Counted from the stretch's first letter, positions 1 to 9,358 are shown. The stretch is DNA of 35,112 nt from Lachnospiraceae bacterium (GCA_017446045.1 JAFSRP010000054.1:94852-129963); one strand, 5' to 3'. Numbers and translations are program-made. Notes: generated from the sequence alone by a model not told the origin.

Positions 1-98
1 AGTAATGATCCGCCCGGGTCAACTGAAAGATGGTTTGGCGCTGTTCTCTTCCATCCCGTGATCCCGCGATCCCGTATCGATGATCGGATACGTAATAT

Positions 99-126
99 AA
101 AAAGAGCAGCCCCTTAAGGGCTGCCC
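99..126 (-). terminator. Rho-independent terminator of the cell-wall-binding protein gene
   Basis: A 7-bp perfect stem (GCAGCCC at 106-112 with GGGCTGC at 118-124) and a 5-nt loop are followed on the minus strand by a run of five T. It lies about 55 bp past the stop codon of the minus-strand gene at 182-1351. Nothing else was recognised in bases 1-98. Confidence 0.85.
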
Positions 127-181
127 TTCTGTGTTTCTTGCTTTGCCCGCTGTACCGGCTCTGCCGGTCCGGTGTCATGTT

Positions 182-1351
182 TTACTGGCAAACACCGTCA
201 GCGTTGAAGTTGTAGGTCACACCGTCAATAACATGGGTACCGGTGAACATCTTGCCGAAAGTACCGTCATGAACAGTGTTAAGATAGTATCTGTTGCCGT
301 TCAGGGTAATCCATCCGGACATCATGCGGCCGAAGGTTCCGTCATGCTGCTGGTTCATGTAATACCAGCCGCTTCCATCCCACTGCCAGCCGGACTTCAT
401 CAGACCGTCGGAACCGATCCAGTACCAGTTGCCGCCGTCGAGGACCCAGTAGTCCCTCATCATGGTTCCGTTCTGATACCAGTACCGGTTGTCGCCGGAA
501 CCCTGCCAGCCATTCTTAGCGGAAGAGCTGGACGGAGTGATCACTCCGGTACTGCTGGATCCACTGGAGCTTGTGGAGCCGGAAGCTCTGCCCATGCCCA
601 GATCGGACCAGGACTCATATTCCTTGAAATCACCTTCATCGGAAGGATCGGTGCCCCATGTTGCCCAGGCACTCGGAGCCACACGCGGATTGTTGGTAGA
701 ACTGGAGATCGCACGGATCGCAAATCCGGTCAGCTCCATATCGACCTTCTCATTATCTTCCTTTTCCTTCTGTTTCTCGGAAAGTTCCTTCTCATAGTTC
801 TTGGTGGACAGGGAAGAACCGGTCGTCGTTCCCTTTCTTACCTGATCCTCACCATTCTGATCAGTATAGGTCAGAATGTACTCGAAGTTGCTTGCGCCGC
901 CCTTATCCCAGGTCATCTTCTTTGCAGAATCATCATGATCAAGGTTTCCGGGTGCATCCAGACGATAGTAGACATATGCCTTACAACGGACGACCAGTGT
1001 ATCACCGTCATCTTCCATCTTCTTGCGGGTGATCTCGGTGATACCGCTGCCGGAAACGGTCACGGAGTTGCCGTCCGGGAACTCATAGCCGCTTTCCGCG
1101 TTGAATACCAGTTCAAAGGTGTGCGGATTCTTAAAATTGCTGTCTTCCTTCAGATCCGTAACGGAGCTCAGCTCATAACCTTCCGCCTCATCAGCAGTGA
1201 ACTCCGGAGTCGTGTAGCCATCGGTGATGGTGTCATCCTCGGGTGCGCCGCAGGCGAACTTGACATTGGTGATCGTTGCTGCGGAGGCGGAGATCGCCAT
1301 CGCTGCAGCGAGCATAGCGGAAATGCCTAATACCTTGACAATCTTTTTCAT
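182..1351 (-). CDS. Secreted protein with C-terminal choline-binding-like cell-wall repeats
   Basis: This 389-residue protein begins with a typical Sec signal peptide: Lys residues at 2-3, a hydrophobic core, and a likely cleavage site after the ASA at about residues 22-24. Residues about 25-250 form an extracellular region I do not recognise, part of which (about 150-190) looks FN3-like. A Ser/Gly-rich linker follows at about 255-280. The last 110 residues carry four to five aromatic/Gly repeats of the WYYMNxxHDGTFGxMxxGW type, as in CW_binding (choline-binding) families that attach proteins to teichoic acids or other wall polymers. No catalytic domain is evident, so it may be an adhesin or structural wall protein. 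It stands alone between two terminators. An AAAGGG/AGAAAGA purine stretch precedes the ATG. Confidence 0.8.
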   Translation of the reverse strand: MKKIVKVLGISAMLAAAMAISASAATITNVKFACGAPEDDTITDGYTTPEFTADEAEGYELSSVTDLKEDSNFKNPHTFELVFNAESGYEFPDGNSVTVSGSGITEITRKKMEDDGDTLVVRCKAYVYYRLDAPGNLDHDDSAKKMTWDKGGASNFEYILTYTDQNGEDQVRKGTTTGSSLSTKNYEKELSEKQKEKEDNEKVDMELTGFAIRAISSSTNNPRVAPSAWATWGTDPSDEGDFKEYESWSDLGMGRASGSTSSSGSSSTGVITPSSSSAKNGWQGSGDNRYWYQNGTMMRDYWVLDGGNWYWIGSDGLMKSGWQWDGSGWYYMNQQHDGTFGRMMSGWITLNGNRYYLNTVHDGTFGKMFTGTHVIDGVTYNFNADGVCQ

Positions 1352-1418
1352 TCTTTCTTCTGCCCTTTCTTTAAAAATCTTTTCTGATCTTTGTTTCCAG
1401 TAATCTTCCGCTCAGGCG

Positions 1419-1457
1419 GGGCGCACACGGTACCATTTGCATCCGTGATCTGCGCCC
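1419..1457 (-). promoter_or_regulatory. Compound stem-loop in the presumed 5' leader of the wall-binding protein gene
   Basis: GGGCGCA (1419-1425) pairs with TGCGCCC (1451-1457), and the adjacent inner arm CACGG (1426-1430) pairs with CCGTG (1443-1447). A 3-nt bulge and a 12-nt loop complete the structure. It sits about 70-105 nt upstream of the start codon, so it would be in the 5' UTR if transcription starts near 1500. No T-run follows in the leader direction, which argues against a simple terminator. I could not match it to a known riboswitch consensus. Confidence 0.4.
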
Positions 1458-1644
1458 TTTGCTATCGCGTCGATCAAAGTGCTTTATATGTGATCTGCCT
1501 ACATGTTATATCAGCCGGATTCAAATTACAATAAACTTTCCCTTAGTAAAAGCTTACGAAAAAACACAAGCACTGTACGTTTCCCGAAAGGATTATGAAG
1601 ATATTGTGTTCGAAAAACAGCATTCCGAAACACCGCCTAAAGAA

Positions 1645-1673
1645 GCCGCCCGTGAAGAATGCTCACGGGCGGC
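1645..1673 (-). terminator. Terminator after polC (possibly bidirectional)
   Basis: An 11-bp perfect GC-rich stem (GCCGCCCGTGA at 1645-1655 with TCACGGGCGGC at 1663-1673) and a 7-nt loop lie about 36 bp past the polC stop. On the minus strand the tail is CTTCTTTA, a modest U-tract. On the plus strand TTTT follows. Confidence 0.75.
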
Positions 1674-1709
1674 TTTTGAAACGCAGGCGCATCAATACGG
1701 TGCGCCTCT

Positions 1710-4700
1710 TTACTTCATCAGGTCGAACAGACTGATCTGGTTGGTTTCCGGGATGCTGCCCAAAAGCCCCAGGGACTTCAGCAGATCCGCATTGGTCCTC
1801 GTCACTTTGCCGCGGGTCCTTGTAAGGAACTCCTCCACACTTAGATAAGGTCCGTTCTTTACATCCTCTTCGATCGCCATGGCAGCATTGGTGCCGAGTC
1901 CCGCGATGGAATCCAGTGACGGCATGATCTTTCCATCTTCCGTGATCGTAAAGCGGCTGGCCTTTGCCTTGAAGATGTCGATCGGCTCGAATTCGATGCC
2001 GCGCACCATCATTTCCTCCACGATCCTCATATCACGGAGCAAAAGCTTGTCATTGTTTGACGCGTCACGGTTGGTGCTCAGGTACTCCCGGAGCTCTGCC
2101 AGATTCGAACGGAGCTTCGGCAGGCTCACGCACATCTTCTCATAGTCGAATCCGTCCGCTTTTACAGTAAAGTACGTCGCGTAATAAGCCAGCGGGTAAT
2201 GCACCTTGCACCACGCGATGCGGAGCGACATAACGACATACGCAGCGGCATGGGCTTTGGGGAACATGTATTTGATCGTATCGCAGGACCAGATATACCA
2301 TTCGGGTACACCATGGTCACGCATCTCCCTGCAGTAGGTATCGTGGTTGGGATCCTTTGGGAATTTGCCTTTGCGTACCAGCTCCATGATCTTGAAGGCG
2401 CGTCCGGGATCCAGTCCCATGTCGATCAGGTAGATCATGATATCGTCTCGGGTACAGATAGCGGTCTGGATCGTGCAGGTCCCCTCGGAAATGAGTTTCT
2501 GCGCGTTTCCGAGCCAGACGTCGGTACCGTGCGCAAGGCCTGCGATCCGTACAAGGTCAGACACATATTTAGGTTTTGCTTCCAGGAGCATCTGCATCGC
2601 AAAGTCCGTGCCAAACTCCGGGATCCCCATCGTTCCGCAGGGTGTACCGCCGATATCTTCCGGTTTGATGCCGAGTGATCCGGTACCCATGAAAAGCTCC
2701 ATGACTTCCGGCGTTCCGACCGGGATCTCCATCGGATCCACACCGGTCAGGTCCTGCAATGACCGGATCATGCCAGGAGCATCGTGTCCGAGTATATCCA
2801 GTTTCAGCAGGTTGTGGTCGATGCTGTGATAGTCAAAATGCGTCGTGACAGGGTTCTCCATGTCGTTGGCCGGATGCTGGATCGGTGTAAAAGTGCTGAT
2901 CTCTTCGCCATGCGGAAGGACGATGATGCCGCCCGGATGCTGTCCGGTCGTCCTGCGTACCTCCGTGCAGCCCGCCGCCAGACGCTCGATCTCGGCCCGG
3001 CGCATATGTGAGGGATGGTCCGGCGCAGCGTGCTCTTCATTATAACGAAGCACATAACCGTAAGCAGTCTTTTCCTGAACCGTTCCGATCGTACCCGCTT
3101 TAAAAGTCTGTCCCTTTCCGAACAGGACTTCCGTATACGCATGTGCTTTCGCCTGATACTCTCCCGCAAAATTCAGGTCGATATCCGGTTCCTTGTCACC
3201 CTTGAATCCCAGGAAAGTTTCAAAAGGTATGTCGAACCCATCCTTGATCAGGCGGTGACCGCAAACAGGACAGTCCCGATCCGGCATATCATAGCCGGCA
3301 CGGTCTTTGTATTCCTTTACAGTCTCCGAATCAAAATCCACATAATGGCACTGCGGGCAGCGATAATGCGGCGGAAGGGGATTGACCTCCGAGATGCCGC
3401 CGAAGGTGGCTGCCAGTGAAGAGCCGACCGAGCCGCGCGATCCCACCAGGAATCCATGGTCCATACTGTCCTGGACCAGGCGCTTCGCAATGATATACAT
3501 GACCGAATAGCCGTTGCTGATGATGGAATGCAATTCCTTGTCCAGCCTGGTCTTCACGATCTCCGGAAGCTTTTCTCCGTACATTGCCTTCGCGGTGTCA
3601 TAACAGGCAGTCTCCAGTTCCTTATCAGAGTTTTCGATCACCGGCGGACACTTGTCAGGACGCACCGGTGCGATCCGTTCACACATATCCGCGATCCTGT
3701 TCGGTGCATCAATGACTGTCTCTTTGGCCTTCTCCGTTCCAAGAAACGCAAACTCTTCCAGCATTTCATCCGTGGTGCGCAGGAACAGCTCCGTGCCGTA
3801 TTTATCCTCATCAAAGTGCCTGCCTTTGGATGAGAACTCGAAATACTTGATGATCCTTCGATAGATAGACTCACCTTTCTCCGTGAAATGGACATTTCCT
3901 GTCGCTGCTACAGGCTTATGAAGCTTGTCCCCGATCCGGACGATCCGCCGGGTCGCTTCTTCGATCTCCCGCATGCTTTCCACCGGGATATGCTCGTCAT
4001 TCAGCAGGTACACCAGATTAGACGGCGGCATGATCTCCAGATAATCATAGAAAGAGGCGATCCTTTCAACCGCTTCATCACTGAGGCCCCGGAAAACAGC
4101 ATCATAGAGCTCGCCGTCCTCACTGCCAGAACCCAGGATGAGGCCGTCACGCAGTCCCTGCACCAGGCTCTTCGGCATGCGTGCTTCCAAATGGAAGAAA
4201 TCGATATGAGCAGCAGAAACCAGCCGGTACAGATTGGTCCGTCCCAGATCGTTTTTGGCAAGGATCGTAAAAGCATTCGGATGGAGCTTTTTCACAGTCT
4301 CCGCATCCATCACGTCCGCTTCATAAAGCTCATCCAGATCCCGGATCCCCTTTTCCTGCAGCATCCTGCAGAAAGTACGAAAGATCTCCGCCGTAGCGCC
4401 GGCATCATCCACAGCCCTGTGGTGCTGGAACTGCGGGATCCCAAGCTCTTTGGCCACTGTATCCAGTTTGTTCCGATACAGAGACTTGAGGAGCATATGG
4501 GAAAGCCCCAGTGTATCCACCACCGTAGGATCGAATTTCAGACCGATCTCCGCGGCATAATGACGGATGAATCCCACATCGAACATGGCGTTGTGTCCAA
4601 CGACCGGGACAGTCTGCCAGTCGCCGATGAACTCGAGAAACTTCGGAATCCAGTACTGATAATTGCCCTGTCCGCGAACATCATCGTCCGTGATCGTCGT

Positions 4701-5867
4701 CAGTTCGGTGATCCTTTGCGGGATCGGCCGTTCCGGATCTATAAACTGGGAGAAGCGGGCGACTGCTCTGCCACCACGCAGTTTGACCGCACCTATTTCA
4801 ATGATCCTGTCATTCTGCTCAGAGAAACCGGTCGTTTCAATATCAACTACAACAAACTCACCGTCCAGGCTTTGTCCCCGCGGTTTCCTGACAGCATTCT
4901 TCTCGTCATTGACCAGGCTCCCGGTGACCCCATAGATCAGCTTCAGTTCCGATCCCTTGGGAAGCGCATGTGCCGCATCCGGAAATGCCTGTACTGAATT
5001 GTTGTCGGTAATAGCGAGGGATCTCCACCCCCATTTATCAGCCAGTCGGATATAATCCCCCACAAACCCGATGCCATCCATATCACTCATTTTCGTGTGG
5101 AGGTTCAGCTCAGTCCTGCGGCCATCCGGATGCGTATCCATCCTGTTGGCCAACGGATCTTCCGTTTTTTTGACGCCCTTTATATGTCCTATGGTAAGTT
5201 CGGGTGTAAACTGATCCGGAGGTTCCACTCTGCCTGAGATCATGACATACTTGCCGTTTTTGATCTTATCCTCCAGCTCTTTTCTGCCGTTTTCATCGCA
5301 GAAAAGCTTTCCGGAAATAGAATCGGTCCGGTCAGTCAGATTAAACTTGATGATATACTTTTCGTTTCTCGTTTTGACGGTTTCCGTGCCAAACAGTCGT
5401 CCCTGTACGATCACGTCACCCATACCCTCTTCCAGCTGGTGGATCGGCATTGGCGTTCCGTGAAAATCGTAACCGAATATCAGGTCAGGATTCTGAGACT
5501 TTCTGTCCTGCTTCGGTGTCCATTCATTCTGCGACTGTTTGAACCCATTCTGTCCCGGCAGCTTTGCCGGCTTTGCGCCGCCCGTCTGTTCTCCGCCCGG
5601 AGAGATATTTCCGAAGGACGGTGTTTCCGGATTGGTCACCACGATCGTGACCCTTATGTTCTTTCCGTCGAAGATCTTCTGCCGGATCGCCCTCTCTGCG
5701 GCCTGTACGGTCGCACGGGGCACATCATCCGTCATTCTGGCATAGACCGTCAGGGAGTTCCTGTCAGAAGAAGCCGTGATCCTGAGGATCGCGGCATGCT
5801 TCATGAGCTCCCGGTCGGTAATATCCATATCCAGATTGGGAAATACGTCTGAGAATTGTTTTTCCAT
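1710..5867 (-). CDS. polC: DNA polymerase III alpha subunit, PolC type
   Basis: This is the Gram-positive replicative polymerase with built-in 3'-5' proofreading. At 1385 residues it is close to the usual length. Domains in order are an N-terminal domain, an OB fold (about 150-235), PHP part 1 (about 250-320), a DEDDh exonuclease (D342, E344, GHNAMFD at about 424, HRAVDD at about 483), PHP part 2 (about 540-665), a zinc-binding insert (C837, C840, C866, C869), the palm with the catalytic Asp pair D895 and D897 in PDIDLNF, and the fingers and C-terminal region. The proofreading and polymerase motifs are intact. The PHP domain is not: several expected metal ligands are replaced (N255, N289, T315, N658; see findings). 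It is the last gene of the pyrH operon and starts 11 bp after the ispG stop. An in-frame TAA just upstream fixes the ATG as the first possible start. No clear Shine-Dalgarno was seen, which suggests coupling to ispG. Confidence 0.97.
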   Translation of the reverse strand: MEKQFSDVFPNLDMDITDRELMKHAAILRITASSDRNSLTVYARMTDDVPRATVQAAERAIRQKIFDGKNIRVTIVVTNPETPSFGNISPGGEQTGGAKPAKLPGQNGFKQSQNEWTPKQDRKSQNPDLIFGYDFHGTPMPIHQLEEGMGDVIVQGRLFGTETVKTRNEKYIIKFNLTDRTDSISGKLFCDENGRKELEDKIKNGKYVMISGRVEPPDQFTPELTIGHIKGVKKTEDPLANRMDTHPDGRRTELNLHTKMSDMDGIGFVGDYIRLADKWGWRSLAITDNNSVQAFPDAAHALPKGSELKLIYGVTGSLVNDEKNAVRKPRGQSLDGEFVVVDIETTGFSEQNDRIIEIGAVKLRGGRAVARFSQFIDPERPIPQRITELTTITDDDVRGQGNYQYWIPKFLEFIGDWQTVPVVGHNAMFDVGFIRHYAAEIGLKFDPTVVDTLGLSHMLLKSLYRNKLDTVAKELGIPQFQHHRAVDDAGATAEIFRTFCRMLQEKGIRDLDELYEADVMDAETVKKLHPNAFTILAKNDLGRTNLYRLVSAAHIDFFHLEARMPKSLVQGLRDGLILGSGSEDGELYDAVFRGLSDEAVERIASFYDYLEIMPPSNLVYLLNDEHIPVESMREIEEATRRIVRIGDKLHKPVAATGNVHFTEKGESIYRRIIKYFEFSSKGRHFDEDKYGTELFLRTTDEMLEEFAFLGTEKAKETVIDAPNRIADMCERIAPVRPDKCPPVIENSDKELETACYDTAKAMYGEKLPEIVKTRLDKELHSIISNGYSVMYIIAKRLVQDSMDHGFLVGSRGSVGSSLAATFGGISEVNPLPPHYRCPQCHYVDFDSETVKEYKDRAGYDMPDRDCPVCGHRLIKDGFDIPFETFLGFKGDKEPDIDLNFAGEYQAKAHAYTEVLFGKGQTFKAGTIGTVQEKTAYGYVLRYNEEHAAPDHPSHMRRAEIERLAAGCTEVRRTTGQHPGGIIVLPHGEEISTFTPIQHPANDMENPVTTHFDYHSIDHNLLKLDILGHDAPGMIRSLQDLTGVDPMEIPVGTPEVMELFMGTGSLGIKPEDIGGTPCGTMGIPEFGTDFAMQMLLEAKPKYVSDLVRIAGLAHGTDVWLGNAQKLISEGTCTIQTAICTRDDIMIYLIDMGLDPGRAFKIMELVRKGKFPKDPNHDTYCREMRDHGVPEWYIWSCDTIKYMFPKAHAAAYVVMSLRIAWCKVHYPLAYYATYFTVKADGFDYEKMCVSLPKLRSNLAELREYLSTNRDASNNDKLLLRDMRIVEEMMVRGIEFEPIDIFKAKASRFTITEDGKIMPSLDSIAGLGTNAAMAIEEDVKNGPYLSVEEFLTRTRGKVTRTNADLLKSLGLLGSIPETNQISLFDLMK

Positions 5868-5878
5868 ACTTGTTTATT

Positions 5879-6970
5879 TCACTTACTGAGACAGATCTTA
5901 TCCAGCTCTTCCCTGAAAGCGGCAAGCAATTCCGCTTCCGGGACTTTTCGTATGATCTCACCGCGGCGGATGATCAGTCCTTCGCCCATGCCGCCGCAGA
6001 TGCCGAGGTCCGCCTCACGGGCTTCGCCGGGTCCGTTGACGACACACCCCATACAGGCAACTTTCAAAGTGCAATCGGCGTACTGCGGATCCGCGACCAG
6101 AGCACAGACCTGCTCTGCCAGAGCGACCAGGTCGATCTGTGTCCTTCCGCAGGTCGGACAGCTGACGACTTCGATCCCACCTTTACGGAGCCCCAGAGTC
6201 TTCAGGATCTGCTTTGCTGACCGGATCTCTTCTACCGGATCACCCGTCAGGCTGACACGGATCGTATCACCGATCCCTTCATGCAGAATAATACCCAGAC
6301 CGACGGAAGATTTGATATTTCCTGCCCAGACCGTGCCGGCTTCGGTTATTCCCACATGAAGCGGATGTCTGGTCTCGGCCGCGATCAATTCATGTGCCCG
6401 GACACACATCATTACATCCGATGATTTGATACTGATGACCAGGTTGCCATAGCCCATTTCCTCGATCATACGGGCTTTATCCAACGCAGACTCCACCAGC
6501 CCTTCCGCCGTCACATGTCCGCCATGACGCGCGATGATCTCCTTTTCCAAAGAGCCGGAATTCACCCCGACCCGGATCGGTACATTATGAGCGGCGGCCG
6601 CCTTCACGACGGCTTCCAGACGGTCCCTTCCCCCGATATTGCCCGGATTGATACGGATCTTGTCAGCCCCGTTTTCAATGGAAGCAATCGCCAGCCTGTA
6701 GTCAAAATGGATATCTGCCACAAGAGGAATTCTGATCCGTGACCGTATCGCGTCGATCGCGGCAGCTGCCTCCATATCCGGAACTGCCACACGGATGATC
6801 TCGCATCCTGCATCTTCCAGACAATGGATCTGTGCCACTGTAGCCCCGACATCCGAAGTCCTGGTATTACACATGGACTGGATCGCGACAGGCCGGCCGC
6901 CTCCGATCACAACTCCTCCGATATTCACTTCATGCGTCTGCATCCGCATATATGTCGTCCTCTGCATCAT
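5879..6970 (-). CDS. ispG: 4-hydroxy-3-methylbut-2-en-1-yl diphosphate synthase (flavodoxin/ferredoxin)
   Basis: IspG (GcpE) is an iron-sulfur enzyme of the MEP isoprenoid pathway. It converts methylerythritol cyclodiphosphate to HMBPP. The 363 residues fit the bacterial two-domain form: an N-terminal TIM barrel (IQSMCNT at about 30, ADIHFDYRLA at about 85, KIRINPGN at about 104) and a C-terminal 4Fe-4S domain. The cluster ligands are visible as C271 and C274 (CPTCGRT), C309 (MGCVVNGPGE) and the ligand Glu E316. Its ATG overlaps the rseP stop by 4 nt (ATGA), so translation is coupled. Together with dxr in the same operon it supplies isoprenoid precursors for the UppS product. Confidence 0.97.
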   Translation of the reverse strand: MMQRTTYMRMQTHEVNIGGVVIGGGRPVAIQSMCNTRTSDVGATVAQIHCLEDAGCEIIRVAVPDMEAAAAIDAIRSRIRIPLVADIHFDYRLAIASIENGADKIRINPGNIGGRDRLEAVVKAAAAHNVPIRVGVNSGSLEKEIIARHGGHVTAEGLVESALDKARMIEEMGYGNLVISIKSSDVMMCVRAHELIAAETRHPLHVGITEAGTVWAGNIKSSVGLGIILHEGIGDTIRVSLTGDPVEEIRSAKQILKTLGLRKGGIEVVSCPTCGRTQIDLVALAEQVCALVADPQYADCTLKVACMGCVVNGPGEAREADLGICGGMGEGLIIRRGEIIRKVPEAELLAAFREELDKICLSK

Positions 6971-8145
6971 CTTCCGAAATACAACATGAATATATCATTG
7001 AACAGAATAAAGGCCATCAAAGCCAAAAGCAGCAGAGTCCCGATCTGATTGATCCTGGCCTCGAATTCCTTCGGGATCCTTCCCCGTGTCAGCATCTCCA
7101 GGAGAATGAATAACAGCCGGCCTCCATCCAGCGCCGGGATCGGAAGAAGATTCATAAAGCCTAGGGAACTGGAGATCAGCACCATCAGGTTCAGCAGAGT
7201 CATAAGGGCTGCAAACACTCCGTAACTTGCCGCGCTGTCAACTGTCTCATCCATGGTGGCTACCATGCGGACCGGTCCCATCAGGTCAGTCGTACTCGCC
7301 CTTCCGGTCACAAGCATACGGATCGATTCTACCGATGTGCGCAGATTGAAACGCACGTCATACCATCCGTAATACAGGATCTCTCCGATGGTATCTGCCT
7401 TTTCGTAACTGCTGTTATAGGAAAAGCCGAGACGGTTCCTTCCCAGATTTTCATCGTAGACCGGCTTCAGCTCCGCAGCCTTCTCCGCACCGCCTTCGCT
7501 CTCATCAAGATAATAGAGGGTAAATGTACTGCCCCGCTCCATTGCATCCTGATGAACATTCATGAACAACATGATGTCCCTTCCGGTCTCTGCCTTCTGG
7601 CGTCTGGCATTTTTTCCGCCTACTGCAAGCGCTGTTATAGTGTCACCCGCTTCAATTCCTGCCTCAGCTGCGGGCATCCCCGGATCCACTTCCCTGATCA
7701 CAGGACGGTCAAATCCCGTACATGCCGTAATGATCAGAGCCAGGACAAATGCCAGAAGAAAGTTAAAGACCGGTCCGGCGAGAACAACAAGGAAACGCTG
7801 CCATGCAGGCTTTGCCGCAAACTGCTCTTCCTTGCTGAAATGCCTTCCTTCATATATGATCTCATCTTCAGTCACGATGATCCCGGGAGAAGAGGGATCC
7901 CTGACACCGTCCGTGTCTTCCGGTTCCGCGATATCTTCCGACAGCATCATGCAAAAACCGCCGAATGGAACCGCACGGAGAGAATAGCGTGTATTGCCGA
8001 AGATCCGGCTCCAGATCCTCGGGCCCATCCCGACTGCATACTCGATAACACCCACGCCAAATAAGCGGGCTACGATAAAGTGCCCGAATTCGTGGAACGC
8101 TATGATGGCACCCAATGCCAGGATCGATACCAATAAACTCAGCAT
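6967..8145 (-). CDS. rseP: RIP metalloprotease RseP (site-2 protease family)
   Basis: This is a membrane-embedded zinc protease that cleaves transmembrane substrates such as anti-sigma factors or signal-peptide remnants (RasP/RseP family). The 392 residues include an N-terminal transmembrane segment carrying the HEFGH zinc motif (H18, E19, H22), a second membrane segment near 140, a PDZ domain (about 165-250), and the C-terminal conserved NLLPIPALDGG motif in a membrane helix. One or two terminal hydrophobic segments follow. Its start codon shares one base with the dxr stop (TAATG) and its stop overlaps the ispG start. This is the usual Firmicutes position between dxr and ispG or proS. An unusually acidic stretch at about 55-85 is an insertion of unknown role. 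Confidence 0.95.
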   Translation of the reverse strand: MLSLLVSILALGAIIAFHEFGHFIVARLFGVGVIEYAVGMGPRIWSRIFGNTRYSLRAVPFGGFCMMLSEDIAEPEDTDGVRDPSSPGIIVTEDEIIYEGRHFSKEEQFAAKPAWQRFLVVLAGPVFNFLLAFVLALIITACTGFDRPVIREVDPGMPAAEAGIEAGDTITALAVGGKNARRQKAETGRDIMLFMNVHQDAMERGSTFTLYYLDESEGGAEKAAELKPVYDENLGRNRLGFSYNSSYEKADTIGEILYYGWYDVRFNLRTSVESIRMLVTGRASTTDLMGPVRMVATMDETVDSAASYGVFAALMTLLNLMVLISSSLGFMNLLPIPALDGGRLLFILLEMLTRGRIPKEFEARINQIGTLLLLALMAFILFNDIFMLYFGR

Positions 8146-9302
8146 TATAATGCGTACCTGTTCCGTATAAATTCCCGCGCCTCCCGCTCAGCCTCAAAGA
8201 TCTGATCGAGATCAGGCGCACTGATATTGTGATGGGCATGCATACACGCCTCTATTCCTTCGGTTATATCCGTATAACCTATTTTTCCGGCAATAAAAGC
8301 GGCTACAGCCTCTTCGTTCGCTGCATTATAGACCGTAGTAATGCTTCCTTCTTCCCTGCAGGCATCTATGCCGAGCCGCAGCCCCCGGAAAGTCTCCATA
8401 TCAGGCTCCATGAACCGGATCTCTGAGAGCTCCCGGAATCCGAGTGTCTTTTTACCGTCAAAAGTGATGCGGTGTTTCTGATGAAGCGCATAAGCGATCG
8501 GAACGCGCATATCCGGAACACCGAGCTGCGCTTTGATGGCGCCGTCACGGAACTGGACCATGCTGTGCACGACAGAGCCCGGCTGTACAGCCACGATAAT
8601 GTCGTCTGCAGGAACTCCGAACAGATAATGTGCCTCAATGACTTCCAGGCCTTTATTCACCAGTGTCGAAGAATCTATGGTGATCTTTGCGCCCATATTC
8701 CAACTCGGATGACGCAATGCATCCTGCAGTGTCACCCTTTTAAGCTGTTCACCGGTATACCCCCGGAAGGGACCGCCGGACGCTGTCAGCCAGATCTTGT
8801 CGATCGGATTATCCTTCTCTCCCTGGAGGCACTGGAAGATCGCCGAGTGCTCGGAATCCACCGGGATGAAACTGATACCGGCCTCTTTCGCCATAGGCAT
8901 GATGATATGGCCTGCACAGACGAGCGGTTCTTTGTTGGCCTGTGCGATGTTCTTGCCTGCCCGGATAGCCGCGATCGTCGGACGGATACCGATCATACCC
9001 ACCACACTGACCAGAACAGTATCAACATCCGGATGAACGGCACAGCCGATCAGACCATCCATCCCGCAGACGACGGCGGTAGTTTCATTTCCCTCGGCAC
9101 GAAGGCGCTTTTCAAGGCATTCGGCCTTTTCTTCATCAAAAATACAGCAGATCGAAGGATGGAACTCATGGATCTGCTTTTCCGCGATTTCTATATTGCT
9201 GCCTGCCGCAATGGCCGTGATCCGGATATTCCCGGACGAACGCACCACATCCAGTGTCTGCAGACCGATCGAACCGGTACTGCCCAGCACACACAAATTC
9301 AT
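8145..9302 (-). CDS. dxr: 1-deoxy-D-xylulose 5-phosphate reductoisomerase
   Basis: Dxr (IspC) makes 2-C-methyl-D-erythritol 4-phosphate from DXP using NADPH, the first committed MEP-pathway step. The protein starts with the NADPH-binding Rossmann motif GSTGSIG. Further signatures are NKEPLVCAG (family NKE motif), PVDSEHSAIFQ (metal and substrate site), LTASGGPF, and the HPSWNMGAKITIDSSTL block. I chose the ATG at 9302 because it directly precedes the Rossmann fold and has a GAGG ribosome-binding site. An in-frame TTG at 9362 would add 20 unlikely residues and overlap cdsA. The resulting 385 residues match the usual length. It follows cdsA by 56 bp. Confidence 0.96.
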   Translation of the reverse strand: MNLCVLGSTGSIGLQTLDVVRSSGNIRITAIAAGSNIEIAEKQIHEFHPSICCIFDEEKAECLEKRLRAEGNETTAVVCGMDGLIGCAVHPDVDTVLVSVVGMIGIRPTIAAIRAGKNIAQANKEPLVCAGHIIMPMAKEAGISFIPVDSEHSAIFQCLQGEKDNPIDKIWLTASGGPFRGYTGEQLKRVTLQDALRHPSWNMGAKITIDSSTLVNKGLEVIEAHYLFGVPADDIIVAVQPGSVVHSMVQFRDGAIKAQLGVPDMRVPIAYALHQKHRITFDGKKTLGFRELSEIRFMEPDMETFRGLRLGIDACREEGSITTVYNAANEEAVAAFIAGKIGYTDITEGIEACMHAHHNISAPDLDQIFEAEREAREFIRNRYAL

Positions 9303-9358
9303 CTGTTTATCCTCATTCAACCGGGCTTGCTGCGAAGTGCAGTTCTGCCGGAATACGA

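Larger units (their letters stand above)
1352..1709. other. 358-bp intergenic region: leader of the wall-binding gene and polC 3' end
   Basis: Going from left to right it holds the A/G-rich ribosome-binding region of the wall-protein gene, a compound inverted repeat (1419-1457), a possible weak promoter on the minus strand (TATAAC at about 1508), an AT-rich stretch without recognisable genes, and the polC terminator (1645-1673). A plus-strand open frame crosses this region and runs into antisense polC. It has no ribosome-binding site or family resemblance and is not called. Confidence 0.6.

Noticed and set aside
131-1330. 399-codon open frame on the plus strand opposite the wall-binding protein gene
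   Set aside because: It is low-complexity and Val/Gly/Ile-rich with no ribosome-binding site or known motif. The minus strand encodes a signal peptide and wall-binding repeats.
1380-1530. c-di-GMP (GEMM) or c-di-AMP (ydaO) riboswitch upstream of the wall protein gene
   Set aside because: Fragments such as GCAAA and GGGCGCA are suggestive, but the order and the conserved cores of these riboswitches do not fit.
3888-4997. 369-codon plus-strand open frame inside polC
   Set aside because: It is antisense to the PolC exonuclease and PHP coding region and shows no family resemblance.
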